A stretch of 64,000 nucleotides of DNA from Labilithrix sp. (GTDB lineage Bacteria > Myxococcota > Polyangia > Polyangiales > Polyangiaceae): positions 1 through 64,000 of the forward strand of contig JAQBQL010000186.1 in NCBI GenBank assembly GCA_028287035.1, written 5' to 3'. The position numbers and the translations under genes were made by a program. Positions 25,858-34,108 of this stretch are shown piece after piece; within the stretch, counting starts at the first letter, position 1, and each line of letters begins with the position of its first letter. The notes under the pieces were generated by a model. The model was not told the origin of the DNA, did no database searches, and saw nothing but the letters and a program-made list of their open reading frames with translations.

Positions 25858-28233
25858 TCAGTTACGAAGCGGCTTGTTGTTCATGAGCATGTACTGCATG
25901 CGCTCCTGGCTCTTCGGCTCGCCGCAGAGGCTGAGGAATGCTTCACGCTCGAGGTCGAGCATGTCGTCCTCGGTGATGTCCTTGGACGCGCCGGCGATGC
26001 CGCCGCAGAGGACGTTGGCGAGCTTGCGCGCGATCTTCGCGTCGTGCTCGGAGGCGTAGCCACCGGCGACGAGCGTGTCGACCATCATGCTGAGCGTCGC
26101 GATTCCGTTCTCGCCGGGCAGCCGGTACGCGCGCGGGGTGGGCGCGTGGTAGTTCGATTCGGACAGGCCGATGGCGCGCGCCTTCGCGTCGACGATCTGG
26201 CGAGCGCGGTCGAACGAGACGCCGTCGGTACGGCGGAAGTAGCCGAGCGCCTTTCCCTCGTCGGCGGAGGTCGCGATCTTGACGAGCGCGATGTTCTTGA
26301 AGGTCTGCGTGACGAACTCGTACGTGCTGACGTTCGTGCCCTCGGGGATGCCCTCGAGCGCGCGCCACAGCATGTTGAGCGTTCCTGCGCCGCCCGGGAT
26401 GAGGCCGACGCCGACCTCGACGAGGCCCGAGTACGTCTCGGCCGCCGCCTGCACGCCGGTCGCTCCGAGACAGAGCTCGAGACCGCCACCGAGCGTCATG
26501 CCGTAGGGCGCGACGATGACGGGGACGCGCGAGTACTTCATCCGCTGCGTCGCGTACTGGTAGCCCTTGACCATCTCCTCGATCTGGCCGAACTGGCCCT
26601 GACCGGCGGCCATCACGACGAGGAAGAGATTGGCGCCGACGCAGAAGTGCTCGCCGTCGTTGGCGATGACGAGGCCGCGGAAGTCGCTCTCCGCCTTCGC
26701 GACCGAGTCGTGGATCATCTTGATGACGTCCGGATCGATGCTGTTGGCCTTCGTCTTGAAGGTGAGGCCGAGGATGCCGTCGCCGAGGTCCCACGCCTCC
26801 GCGCCGTCGTTCTTGAGGACGGGGGAGCCGCCCTTCCTGAGCTGCTTCAGCGTGGCGTACCGCCGGTCCTGCTCGACCGCGACGTACTCGCCCTTCAGGA
26901 GATCGAAGACCTTGCCGTCGTCGGTATAGAAGGACTTGGCGCCGGCCGCCTTCATCTTGGCAATCGAGTCGGGGAGCTTCACGCCCGCCTTTTCCATCGC
27001 GTCGGCGGTCTCGGTGAAGCCGAGCGCGTCCCAGACCTCGAAGGGCCCGAGCTCCCAGTTGTATCCCCACTTCATCGCGTCATCGATGGCGATGACCGAG
27101 TCGGCAATCTCGCCGATGCGACGCGCCGAGTACGAGAGGCTCTTGTAGAGGATCTTGCGGGCGAACTCGCCGGCCTTGCCCTGATCGGCGACGAGCTTCT
27201 TCACGCGCTCGCGCGGATTCTCGATCTTCGACAGACCCTTGGTCGCGGCCTTGATCGACTCGTCGCCGCCCTTGGGGCGATACTCGAGCGTCTTCGGGTC
27301 GAGCGTCTGGATCTGCTTGTCGGCGCCGCGCTTGAAGAATCCGCCCTTGGTCTTGTCGCCGAGAAGCTTCTTCTCGACCATCTTCTTGATGTAGTCGGGC
27401 ACCTGGAAGACGTCGCGGTCCTCGTCCTCGGTGAGCGACGTGTAGCAGTTGGCAGCCACGTGCATGAACGTGTCGAGGCCGACGAGGTCCGCGGTGCGGA
27501 AGCTCGCGCTCTTCGGGTGCGCCATCGGCGTGCCGGTGATGTTGTCGACGTCCTCGGGCGCGAGGCCGTCCTCCAGCATCTGGTGGATGGTCGCCATCAT
27601 CGCGTGCGCGCCGATGCGATTACCCACGAAGTTCGGGGTGTCCTTGCCGAAGACGACGCCCTTGCCGAGCGTGTCCTGGGCGAACCGCACGCAGTGGGCG
27701 ACGACGTCCTTGTCCGCGTCGGGACCGTGGACGATCTCGAGCAGCTTCATGTACCGGACGGGATTGAAGAAGTGCAGCACGATGAAGTGCTTCTTGAAGT
27801 TGTCGCTCCGGCCCTTCGTCATCTCGGAGATGCGGAGGCCCGAGGTGTTCGAGGCGACGATGCAGTGCTCGGGCACGAGCTTCTCGAGCTTCGCGAACAG
27901 CTCCTGCTTCGCCTCGACCTTCTCGATGATGGCCTCGATGACGAGGTCGCAGTCCTTCAGCTTGTCGAGGTCGTCCTCGACGTTGCCGACCTTCACGAGG
28001 CGCGCGGCGTCCTTGTGGAAGAACGCGGCGGGACGCGCCTTCGTCGCCTTCTCGAGGCCGCCCGCCGACCAGCCGTTACGCTTGGCGGGGTTCTTCTTCT
28101 CCTCGTCCGTGAGGTTCGGCGGGACGATGTCGAGCAGCAGGACCTCGAGGCCCGCGTTCGCAAAGTGGGCGGCGATCCCGCTGCCCATGACTCCGGCCCC
28201 GATGACGGCAGTTCGACGAATAGGCTTGTTCAT
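25858..28233 (-). CDS. fadN: FadN-type 3-hydroxyacyl-CoA dehydrogenase/enoyl-CoA hydratase
   Basis: 791 residues, the length and domain order of Bacillus FadN rather than E. coli FadB: NAD-binding dehydrogenase first (AVIGAGVMGSGIAAHFANAG at 9-28; GNRIGAHAMMATIHQMLEDG), second dehydrogenase C-domain copies in the middle, then a crotonase-type hydratase at about 480-700 (DFRGLVIANDGEHFCVGANL; GGGLELCLGATGVQAAAET; VGLIPGGAGT). It performs the hydration and oxidation steps that feed FadA. ATG at 28233. The first gene of the fadNA operon; no FadR-like operator was identified. Confidence 0.94.
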   Translation of the reverse strand: MNKPIRRTAVIGAGVMGSGIAAHFANAGLEVLLLDIVPPNLTDEEKKNPAKRNGWSAGGLEKATKARPAAFFHKDAARLVKVGNVEDDLDKLKDCDLVIEAIIEKVEAKQELFAKLEKLVPEHCIVASNTSGLRISEMTKGRSDNFKKHFIVLHFFNPVRYMKLLEIVHGPDADKDVVAHCVRFAQDTLGKGVVFGKDTPNFVGNRIGAHAMMATIHQMLEDGLAPEDVDNITGTPMAHPKSASFRTADLVGLDTFMHVAANCYTSLTEDEDRDVFQVPDYIKKMVEKKLLGDKTKGGFFKRGADKQIQTLDPKTLEYRPKGGDESIKAATKGLSKIENPRERVKKLVADQGKAGEFARKILYKSLSYSARRIGEIADSVIAIDDAMKWGYNWELGPFEVWDALGFTETADAMEKAGVKLPDSIAKMKAAGAKSFYTDDGKVFDLLKGEYVAVEQDRRYATLKQLRKGGSPVLKNDGAEAWDLGDGILGLTFKTKANSIDPDVIKMIHDSVAKAESDFRGLVIANDGEHFCVGANLFLVVMAAGQGQFGQIEEMVKGYQYATQRMKYSRVPVIVAPYGMTLGGGLELCLGATGVQAAAETYSGLVEVGVGLIPGGAGTLNMLWRALEGIPEGTNVSTYEFVTQTFKNIALVKIATSADEGKALGYFRRTDGVSFDRARQIVDAKARAIGLSESNYHAPTPRAYRLPGENGIATLSMMVDTLVAGGYASEHDAKIARKLANVLCGGIAGASKDITEDDMLDLEREAFLSLCGEPKSQERMQYMLMNNKPLRN

Positions 28234-28314
28234 GCGCCCGGAAATAGAGCCCGCCCGGGGGCCGCGCGCAAGACTGAACCGCCATTCAGAAATCAGAAAG
28301 CGGGCGGCCGAGGC

Positions 28315-29052
28315 TCACTGGAAGCCGCGCGGGGGCAGGCTCCTCAGGTACGTGATGAGCCCATCCTTCTGGGCGTCCGTGACGTTCCACCGGTGCTGCG
28401 TGGTGCCGTCCCCGATCTTGATGACCGACGGGCCGGGCTTCACGCCGGTCGTGATGATGACGCCGATCTCCTGGTCGGACGCGGTGCCGAGCGCGGCCGA
28501 CGAATGGTCGACCGCCGAATCTCCGGCGTGGCAGGAGGTGCACGGGCGATCGGCGCCGGTCCCCGCGGCCTGGTACCGCGCCTCGCCGACCGCGTAGCGT
28601 GAAGGATCGTACGCGGTGATCGTCACGGTCGCGGTCGTCGACCTTCCGCGTGAGGTCGCGGTGAGGGTCACGGTGCCGGCCTTCCGGGCGCTCACGAGGA
28701 AGTACTGGCCGCTGTCGGTGACGCCGTCCTTCGTCGGGTTCACGAGGCTGGTCCTCGCGACGGACGCGAGGCTCTCGTCGGCGACGGTCACGGTCAGGTC
28801 GGCGTCCGCGTCGTACACGGCGACGGGCACCTGGAAGGCGTGCGTTCCGTCACTCCCCGTGAACACCGCGCCCGGGCGGAAGAGCAGCTCGCCGAGGCCG
28901 GAGCCCGGCGGCGCCGCCGAGTCGTAGGTGCTGCCGTCGCGCGCGCCGGCGTCCGCTGCCTCGTCGTCGTCGACGAGGACCTCCTTCGTGCTCGAGCAGG
29001 CGGCGAGCGACACGACCAGCGCTGCGCCGGCGAGGACCACGGAGGATCTCAT
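28315..29052 (-). CDS. Lipoprotein with Ig-like region and one c-type haem motif
   Basis: 245 residues from the ATG at 29052 (an in-frame start at 29100 would put 16 residues before the signal). Lipobox SLAAC (Cys19), acidic DAG-type spacer, an Ig-like beta-sandwich (about 65-165: VPVAVYDADADLTVTVADESLASV ... SARKAGTVTLTATSRGRSTTATVTI), then a single haem-binding CTSCH followed by a small cytochrome-c-like tail (EIGVIITTGVKPGPSVIKIGDG ... LITYLRSLPPRGF). It probably carries electrons at the periplasm or cell surface. Partner unknown. Confidence 0.82.
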   Translation of the reverse strand: MRSSVVLAGAALVVSLAACSSTKEVLVDDDEAADAGARDGSTYDSAAPPGSGLGELLFRPGAVFTGSDGTHAFQVPVAVYDADADLTVTVADESLASVARTSLVNPTKDGVTDSGQYFLVSARKAGTVTLTATSRGRSTTATVTITAYDPSRYAVGEARYQAAGTGADRPCTSCHAGDSAVDHSSAALGTASDQEIGVIITTGVKPGPSVIKIGDGTTQHRWNVTDAQKDGLITYLRSLPPRGFQ

Positions 29053-29192
29053 CGACGGCGGGACCAGCAACCGTCGTGCCGGTAGGAAGGGAGGCGTCAC
29101 GGCCCTGATCCCGCGTGGATCGCGAGCTCCGGCGCGTCATCCGCGCGTGCGCCTGGATCGTCGGAGGACCGGGCTGCGCGCCGAGGACCCGC

Positions 29193-30632
29193 TCAGTTCC
29201 CGTCGCTCTGCGCCGGCGCCTCGGTGGCGAGGCTCGCCGCCGGCTCGCGCGCGCCCTGGGTCTCGATCTCGCCGCTGGTCACCTCGACCTCGGAGGTGCC
29301 GGGCTCGGCCGCCGGAGCCGCGAGCGACGCCGCCGCCGGCCCGACCGACGAGGTGCGTACGTCGGGGTCGAGCGCGAGGTCCACGACCAGCGCGGTCGCC
29401 GACATCACGAACGTGACGACCGACGCGCCGACCGCCATCCACGCCCGCGCCCGCTTCGCGCGAGGCCCGGGGGGCATCATGACCTCCCGGGGACGGCGCC
29501 TCGCGATGCAGGAGCCGCGGTCGGCGCGCGGGTCGTAGCCGCAGGTGTCGATGGTGGTGAACGAGAGACGCTCCGGCTCCTCGATGGTGACGGCGGGCGG
29601 CATCGCGAGCCGGTCGAGGATCACCGCGTCCTCGTCGAGATCGAACTGCGGGTACTCGCGCGCCGGGCGCACCGAGACGCGCGCGACGTTGATGGCCTTG
29701 CGCTGCTCGGCGATGGCGGGCCCCGCCACCTGGAGGACCAGGTCGGCGACGTCGTCCCGCGAGGCGGCACCCGGGAGCGCGGCCTCCAGCGCGCCCTGGA
29801 GCTCGCGGATGGTGGCGAAGCGGTCCTCCGGCAGGCGCGCGAGGCAGCGGGCGATGACGGCATCGAGCGCGCTCGGCACGGCGCCGTTGACGGAGGCGGC
29901 GCTCGGCACGGCGGCGTCGAGCGTGAGACGGAGGGACTCGGCGGGGCTCGCGCCGCGGAACAGGTTCTTGCCGGTGACCGTCTCCCAGAGGACGACGCCG
30001 AGCGCGAACATGTCGGACTGCGCCGAGAACCGCGCGCCCTTCAGGTACTCGGGCGCCATGTAGCCGAGCTTGCCCGGCGGCTCGTACTCCTTCACCTCGA
30101 CGTCGTCGCGGTGGTTGGTCTTCGCGATGCCGAAGTCGGTGAGGCGCGCGAGTCCGTCGGTGTCGATGAGGATGTTCTGCGGGGACACGTCTCGGTGCAC
30201 GAGGCCGAGCGCCTCGCCATCCTCGTTCCTGGCGAGGTGAATCGCGTGGAGCGCGGCGCACGCATCCAGGCCGATGCGCACCGCGATCGGCAACGCGAGC
30301 GCTCCCGTCGTAGCGAGGAGGTGCGCGAGCGAGGTGCCCTCGACGTAGTCCATGACGAGGAGGAGCTCGCCGTCCGTCTCCTCGACGTCGTCGACGCTCA
30401 CCACGTTCGGGTGCCGCACGGCCGACGCGATGCGCGCCTCGGTGAGGATGGCGGCGCGGAGCTCGGGGTCACCGAGGAGGTGAGGATGCGCGCGCTTGAT
30501 GGCGACCGGCCGCTTGAACCCCGCGGCGCCGCGCTGGATGCCGACGTACACCGAGCCCATGCCCCCCGTCGCGATGCAGCTCGCGATCCGGTAGCGAGCA
30601 GAGGACGGGAGAGTATCGGACGGCTCGCTCAT
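29193..30632 (-). CDS. Membrane Ser/Thr protein kinase
   Basis: 479 residues. N-terminal kinase domain with TGGMGSVY (22-29), Lys46 (VAIKRA), HRDVSPQN (146-153), DFG (166-168) and YMAPEYLKG. The HRDVSPQN loop instead of HRDLKPEN is a common myxobacterial variant. After a linker and a basic patch (RAKRARAW) comes one membrane helix (about 390-415) and an Ala/Glu-rich extracytoplasmic tail of about 65 residues without a recognisable sensor fold. Divergent from the ECF sigma gene; the 218-base gap between them holds the sigma-gene promoter element. Confidence 0.92.
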   Translation of the reverse strand: MSEPSDTLPSSARYRIASCIATGGMGSVYVGIQRGAAGFKRPVAIKRAHPHLLGDPELRAAILTEARIASAVRHPNVVSVDDVEETDGELLLVMDYVEGTSLAHLLATTGALALPIAVRIGLDACAALHAIHLARNEDGEALGLVHRDVSPQNILIDTDGLARLTDFGIAKTNHRDDVEVKEYEPPGKLGYMAPEYLKGARFSAQSDMFALGVVLWETVTGKNLFRGASPAESLRLTLDAAVPSAASVNGAVPSALDAVIARCLARLPEDRFATIRELQGALEAALPGAASRDDVADLVLQVAGPAIAEQRKAINVARVSVRPAREYPQFDLDEDAVILDRLAMPPAVTIEEPERLSFTTIDTCGYDPRADRGSCIARRRPREVMMPPGPRAKRARAWMAVGASVVTFVMSATALVVDLALDPDVRTSSVGPAAASLAAPAAEPGTSEVEVTSGEIETQGAREPAASLATEAPAQSDGN

Positions 30633-30810
30633 GGCGCCCGCTGAAGCACGACCCGCGCCAACCCCTCGAAGCGACGAAACCAGGGAAAAACAGGCTCCGC
30701 GACATCAACCCAGGAGAGCTGAGAGCGGTCGGGGGTGACCCTGGGTCGGGGATGACTCCGGAGGGGCGACCTGCGGCGCGGGTCGTACCTCGGGAAAAAC
30801 GAGGGCGGCG

Positions 30811-30841
30811 TGTAACTCCGGACGAGGCTCTGCCACATTCC
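30811..30841 (+). promoter_or_regulatory. ECF-type promoter of the sigma-factor gene
   Basis: TGTAACTCC, 12 bases, GCCACATTCC. The same bipartite sequence with the same spacing recurs at 32004-32034 before the DsbA-like gene. The TGTAAC block is of the kind ECF sigma factors recognise at -35. Since the ATG at 30851 begins 9 bases after the second block, the transcript is nearly leaderless. Autoregulation is expected for an ECF factor. Confidence 0.6.
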
Positions 30842-30850
30842 CCCGTGGCC

Positions 30851-31459
30851 ATGGCTCCGCACGCTGGCTGGGCTGCTGCCCTGCTCTCCACCACCGCCTC
30901 GGCGTCCGACGAGCGGGCGAGCGAGGTCGCGTCCGGCGAGGGCCGCGCGCTCGCCGCGACCTACGCCGTGCGCGCGCCCGGCATCCGGCGCTTCCTCCAC
31001 GGCCTGCTCGGCGAGGCCGCCGCGGCGGACGACGCGACCCAGGAGACGTTCGCGCGCGCCTGCGTGCGGATGGACACGCTCCGCGATCCCGACCGGATCG
31101 CGCCATGGCTCTTCGGCATCGCGCGGAACGTCGCCCTCGAGACCCTCAAGGAGCGCCGCCGCCGCCGTCGCCTCGTCGATCCCGATGCCGACGTCGACGA
31201 CGGGAACGAGGGCGCGGACCACGTGACGCCGGAGTCGACGCTGCTCGGCCGGGAAGCGGTCGGCGTCGTCGACCGCGCGCTCGCCCGCCTCTCCACCCCG
31301 CGCCGCGCGGTCCTCATGCTGCGCCTCGATCACGCCATCGCCTACGAGGACATCGCCGAGCTCATGGGGTGGTCCGTCGCCAAGACCAAGGTCGAGATCC
31401 ACCGCGCCCGCGCCGTGCTCCGCGAGGAGCTCGCGCGCTACGAAGGAGAAACGTCGTGA
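30851..31459 (+). CDS. ECF RNA polymerase sigma factor
   Basis: 202 residues from the ATG at 30851. Region 2 is seen in GIRRFLHGLLGEAAAADDATQETFARACVRMDTLRDPDRIAPWLFGIARNVA and region 4 in RLSTPRRAVLMLRLDHAIAYEDIAELMGWSVAKTKVEIHRARAVLREEL. There is no region 1 or 3, as usual for group IV factors. The stop overlaps the anti-sigma start (GTGA), so the pair is translationally coupled. An upstream in-frame ATG at 30752 would put the promoter element inside the gene and is rejected. Confidence 0.93.
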   Translation: MAPHAGWAAALLSTTASASDERASEVASGEGRALAATYAVRAPGIRRFLHGLLGEAAAADDATQETFARACVRMDTLRDPDRIAPWLFGIARNVALETLKERRRRRRLVDPDADVDDGNEGADHVTPESTLLGREAVGVVDRALARLSTPRRAVLMLRLDHAIAYEDIAELMGWSVAKTKVEIHRARAVLREELARYEGETS

Positions 31460-32022
31460 CCAGCGATTGCGACTTCGACGCGCTCGAGTCCCTCGTCCTC
31501 GGGGAGCTCACCGCCGCAGCAGCGGCACGCGTCTCCGGGCACGCGACGACCTGCGCGGCGTGCACGGGCGAGCTCGCGCTCCTTCGCGCCGAGCGCGCGG
31601 CGTTCGCGGCCCGCGCCGAGCACCTCGCAGCGTCCCACGAGACGCCGGCGCTCACCGCGGTCGCGTCGCTGCCGGTGGCCGTCCCGCCCGTGAGCGCCCA
31701 CGTCCGCTCGCGCCGCCTCCGGTTGGTCGCGGCGCCGGCCGCCGTGGCGATCCTCGCGCTCGCCGCCGCGCTCACGCTCCGCCTCCGCGCCGCGGCCGAC
31801 GTCGATCCCGCCCTCACCAGCAGTGGTCCGGCGCCGATCGCCGCCGATCCTGCAGCCTCGGCGCTGGTGTGCCGCGAGGACGAGCCCGCGCGCCCACGCC
31901 TTCGCACGAGCCCGTTCGCATGCGAGGAGCCGCGCGATCCGGCGACCGAGGTGGAGCCGCGCGCATGCGCAGCGTCGTGCGGTCGGACATGCGCCGCCGA
32001 GAGTGTAACTCCCGCGCCCTGA
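31456..32022 (+). CDS. Zinc-finger anti-sigma factor with Cys-rich extracytoplasmic tail
   Basis: 188 residues from a GTG overlapping the sigma-gene stop. The N-terminal cytoplasmic part has the anti-sigma zinc motif His29-x3-Cys33-x2-Cys36 (GHATTCAAC), then one membrane helix (about 90-108). The roughly 80-residue outer tail contains five cysteines (139, 156, 171, 175, 179; CAASCGRTC at the end). It should hold the ECF factor at the membrane. The outer cysteines and the DsbA-like gene next door suggest that the signal is the thiol/disulfide state outside the membrane (inference). The promoter of the next gene overlaps its last codons. Confidence 0.82.
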   Translation: MTSDCDFDALESLVLGELTAAAAARVSGHATTCAACTGELALLRAERAAFAARAEHLAASHETPALTAVASLPVAVPPVSAHVRSRRLRLVAAPAAVAILALAAALTLRLRAAADVDPALTSSGPAPIAADPAASALVCREDEPARPRLRTSPFACEEPRDPATEVEPRACAASCGRTCAAESVTPAP

Positions 32023-32034
32023 TCGCCACTCTCC
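32004..32034 (+). promoter_or_regulatory. ECF-type promoter of the DsbA-like gene
   Basis: TGTAACTCC, 12 bases, GCCACTCTCC: 9/9 match to the first block and 8/10 to the second block of the element before the sigma gene, with identical spacing. It starts inside the anti-sigma gene and ends 44 bases before the ATG at 32079. Confidence 0.6.
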
Positions 32035-32078
32035 TCCGACGGCGCGCCACGAACGGCGCTGCCGAAAAGGAGAGAACC

Positions 32079-32786
32079 ATGAGATCGAACCTCGCCCTCG
32101 CCGCGACCATCGCCGCGACCCTCATCGCGTGCAGCCAGGGCTCGTCGGACCCGACGCTCACCGATCCCGCGAAGAAGACCGCCTCGGCCGCGCTCGCCGA
32201 AGCGCCCACGCCGGACACCAATTGCGGACCGTGCGGCGACAAGGACACCGTCGAGGACAGCCCGCGCACCGAGACGATCAACCTCGGCTCTTCACCCACG
32301 CGCGGCCCCGACGCCGCCCCCGTCACGATCGTCGTCTTTTCGGATTTCGAGTGCTCCTATTGTGCGAAGTCCGAGGCGACCTTGCGCGAGCTCGAGGCGA
32401 CGTATGGTGCCAAGGTGCGCTTCGTCTTCAAGAACGCGCCGCTGCCCATGCACGCCCACGCGCGGCTCGCCGCGAAGGCCGCCCTCGCCGCCGGCCAGCA
32501 GGGGAAGTTCTGGCCGTACCACGACGCGCTCTTCGCGGCGCAGGGCTCGCTCGATCAGGCAGGGCTCGAGCAGACCGCCGCGCGCGTCGGGCTCGACGTC
32601 GCGAAGTTCCGGCGCGCGCTCGCGAGCCAGGAGCTCGACGCCGCGCTCGAAGCCGACCTCGCCGAGGCGCGCCGGCTCGACGTGAAGGGCACGCCTGCGT
32701 TCTTCATCAATGGCAAGAACCTGCAGGGCGCGCAGCCCGCATCCGCCTTCAAGGCGAGGATCGATCAGGCGCTCGCCGAGCGCTGA
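32079..32786 (+). CDS. DsbA-like thiol-disulfide lipoprotein
   Basis: 235 residues; AAGGAGAG lies before the ATG at 32079. Lipobox TLIAC (Cys18), a spacer with an extra CGPC tetrapeptide (49-52), then a DsbA/thioredoxin-type fold: VTIVVFSDFECSYCAKS with active-site CSYC (92-95), a helical insert (HAHARLAAKAALAAGQQGKFWPYHDALF) and the cis-Pro loop VKGTPAFFINGK. It resembles DsbA-family oxidoreductases (BdbD/DsbG-like) that form or reshuffle disulfides outside the membrane. Likely controlled by the ECF factor encoded just upstream. Its 3' end overlaps the convergent symporter gene by 22 bases. Confidence 0.9.
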   Translation: MRSNLALAATIAATLIACSQGSSDPTLTDPAKKTASAALAEAPTPDTNCGPCGDKDTVEDSPRTETINLGSSPTRGPDAAPVTIVVFSDFECSYCAKSEATLRELEATYGAKVRFVFKNAPLPMHAHARLAAKAALAAGQQGKFWPYHDALFAAQGSLDQAGLEQTAARVGLDVAKFRRALASQELDAALEADLAEARRLDVKGTPAFFINGKNLQGAQPASAFKARIDQALAER

Positions 32787-34108
32787 TCGGAAGGCGGCGC
32801 GTCCACCGGGACCGGCACCTCACCGAAGACGCCTTCCCAGCGCGCGATGACGCACGCCGCGAGGCCGTTGCCGGTGAGGTTCAGCGCGGAGCGCGCCATG
32901 TCCATGATCTCGTCCACGGCGAGGATCATGGCGACACCCGCCTCGCCGGGAAGACCGAAGCCGCCCGCGGTGCCCGCGATGATGACGAGCGTCGCGCGCG
33001 GCACCCCGGCGACTCCCTTCGAGGTGAGCATGAACGTGAAGACCATCGCCAGCTGCGTGCCGATCGACATCTCGATCTTCGCCGCCTGCGCGATGGTCAG
33101 TGAAGCCAGCACGAGATAGAGCGTCGAGCCGTCCAGATTGAACGAATACCCGGTGGGGATGACGAAGCTGCCGACCCGGCGCGGCACGCCGAACTTCTCC
33201 ATCTGCTCGAGAAGGCGCGGAAGCGCCGCCTCGCTCGACGCCGTGGAGAAGGCAAGCGTCGCGGGCTCCCGGATGTGGCGCAGGAACCCGAGGATCGGGA
33301 TGCGGAAGATCAGCATCACCGGCACGAGCACCAGCACGAAGAAGAGCACCAGCGACAGGTACAGACTGCCCACGAGCACCGAGTAGTGCTTCAGCAGGTC
33401 GAGCACCGCCGGCCATCCCTCGAGGCCGTTGCCGCCCTGCCCGGAGGCCATGTGGCTCACGTTGTACGCCATCGCGCCGAACACGCCGATGGGCGTGAGC
33501 GACATGATCATCGCCGTGTACTTGAACATCACCTGCGCGACGCCATCGAAGAACGCGAGCACCGGCGCGCCCCGCGGCCCGATGCGCGTCAGCGCCACGC
33601 CGAACAGCGTCGCGAACACCACGACCGGAAGGATGTCGCCCTTGGCGGCATGCTCGATCAGGTTCGAGGGAAAGGCGTGGAGCGCGATGTCCCAGCCGCT
33701 CTTCGGCGTGGCGAGCACCGCATGCGCGTCGGCCTTGAGCGGCAGGCCGTCGCCGGGACGAAGCCAGTTCGCGATGACCAGCCCGAGCAGCAGCGCGAAG
33801 GTGGTCACCACCTCGAAGTAGAGGAGCGACTTGGCGCCCATGCGCCCGACCGCCTTGAGATCGCCGGTCTGCGCGATGCCGGTGATGATCGTCGACACCA
33901 GCAGCGGGACGATGATCCCCTTGATGAGCGCGAGAAAGCCCTTCGAGCAGAACTGGAAGAACGCGAACGCCACCGGGTGCTGGTCGGCGGGAAGGAAGCC
34001 GCCCACCAGCACGCCGAGCACGAGCCCGGTGAAGATGAGCGCCGTGCCCGAGCGCCAGAACGGCTTCCGCGGGGCTGCCGGCGAAGGGGCCGCCGCCTCG
34101 CCGCTCAT
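32765..34108 (-). CDS. Dicarboxylate/glutamate:cation symporter (DAACS family)
   Basis: 447 residues, eight-helix-plus-hairpin fold of GltP/DctA carriers. Signatures are SLTPIGVFGAMAY, the Ser-rich hairpin AFSTASSEAALPRLLEQME, FVIPTGYSFNLDGSTLYL (NMDGT-like motif) and the second hairpin SKGVAGVPRATLVIIAGTA, plus LAVDEIMDMARSALNLTGN in helix 8. It takes up C4-dicarboxylates or acidic amino acids with protons or sodium. Its ATG at 34108 shares a base with the acyltransferase stop (TGATG), so it belongs to the ether-lipid operon although the link is not obvious. Confidence 0.93.
   Translation of the reverse strand: MSGEAAAPSPAAPRKPFWRSGTALIFTGLVLGVLVGGFLPADQHPVAFAFFQFCSKGFLALIKGIIVPLLVSTIITGIAQTGDLKAVGRMGAKSLLYFEVVTTFALLLGLVIANWLRPGDGLPLKADAHAVLATPKSGWDIALHAFPSNLIEHAAKGDILPVVVFATLFGVALTRIGPRGAPVLAFFDGVAQVMFKYTAMIMSLTPIGVFGAMAYNVSHMASGQGGNGLEGWPAVLDLLKHYSVLVGSLYLSLVLFFVLVLVPVMLIFRIPILGFLRHIREPATLAFSTASSEAALPRLLEQMEKFGVPRRVGSFVIPTGYSFNLDGSTLYLVLASLTIAQAAKIEMSIGTQLAMVFTFMLTSKGVAGVPRATLVIIAGTAGGFGLPGEAGVAMILAVDEIMDMARSALNLTGNGLAACVIARWEGVFGEVPVPVDAPPSDQRSASA

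Noticed and set aside
24811..28602. 1263-codon open frame on the plus strand across fadA and fadN
   Set aside because: Composition is Leu/Val/Asp/Arg-repetitive with no motif; the minus strand codes two clear beta-oxidation enzymes.
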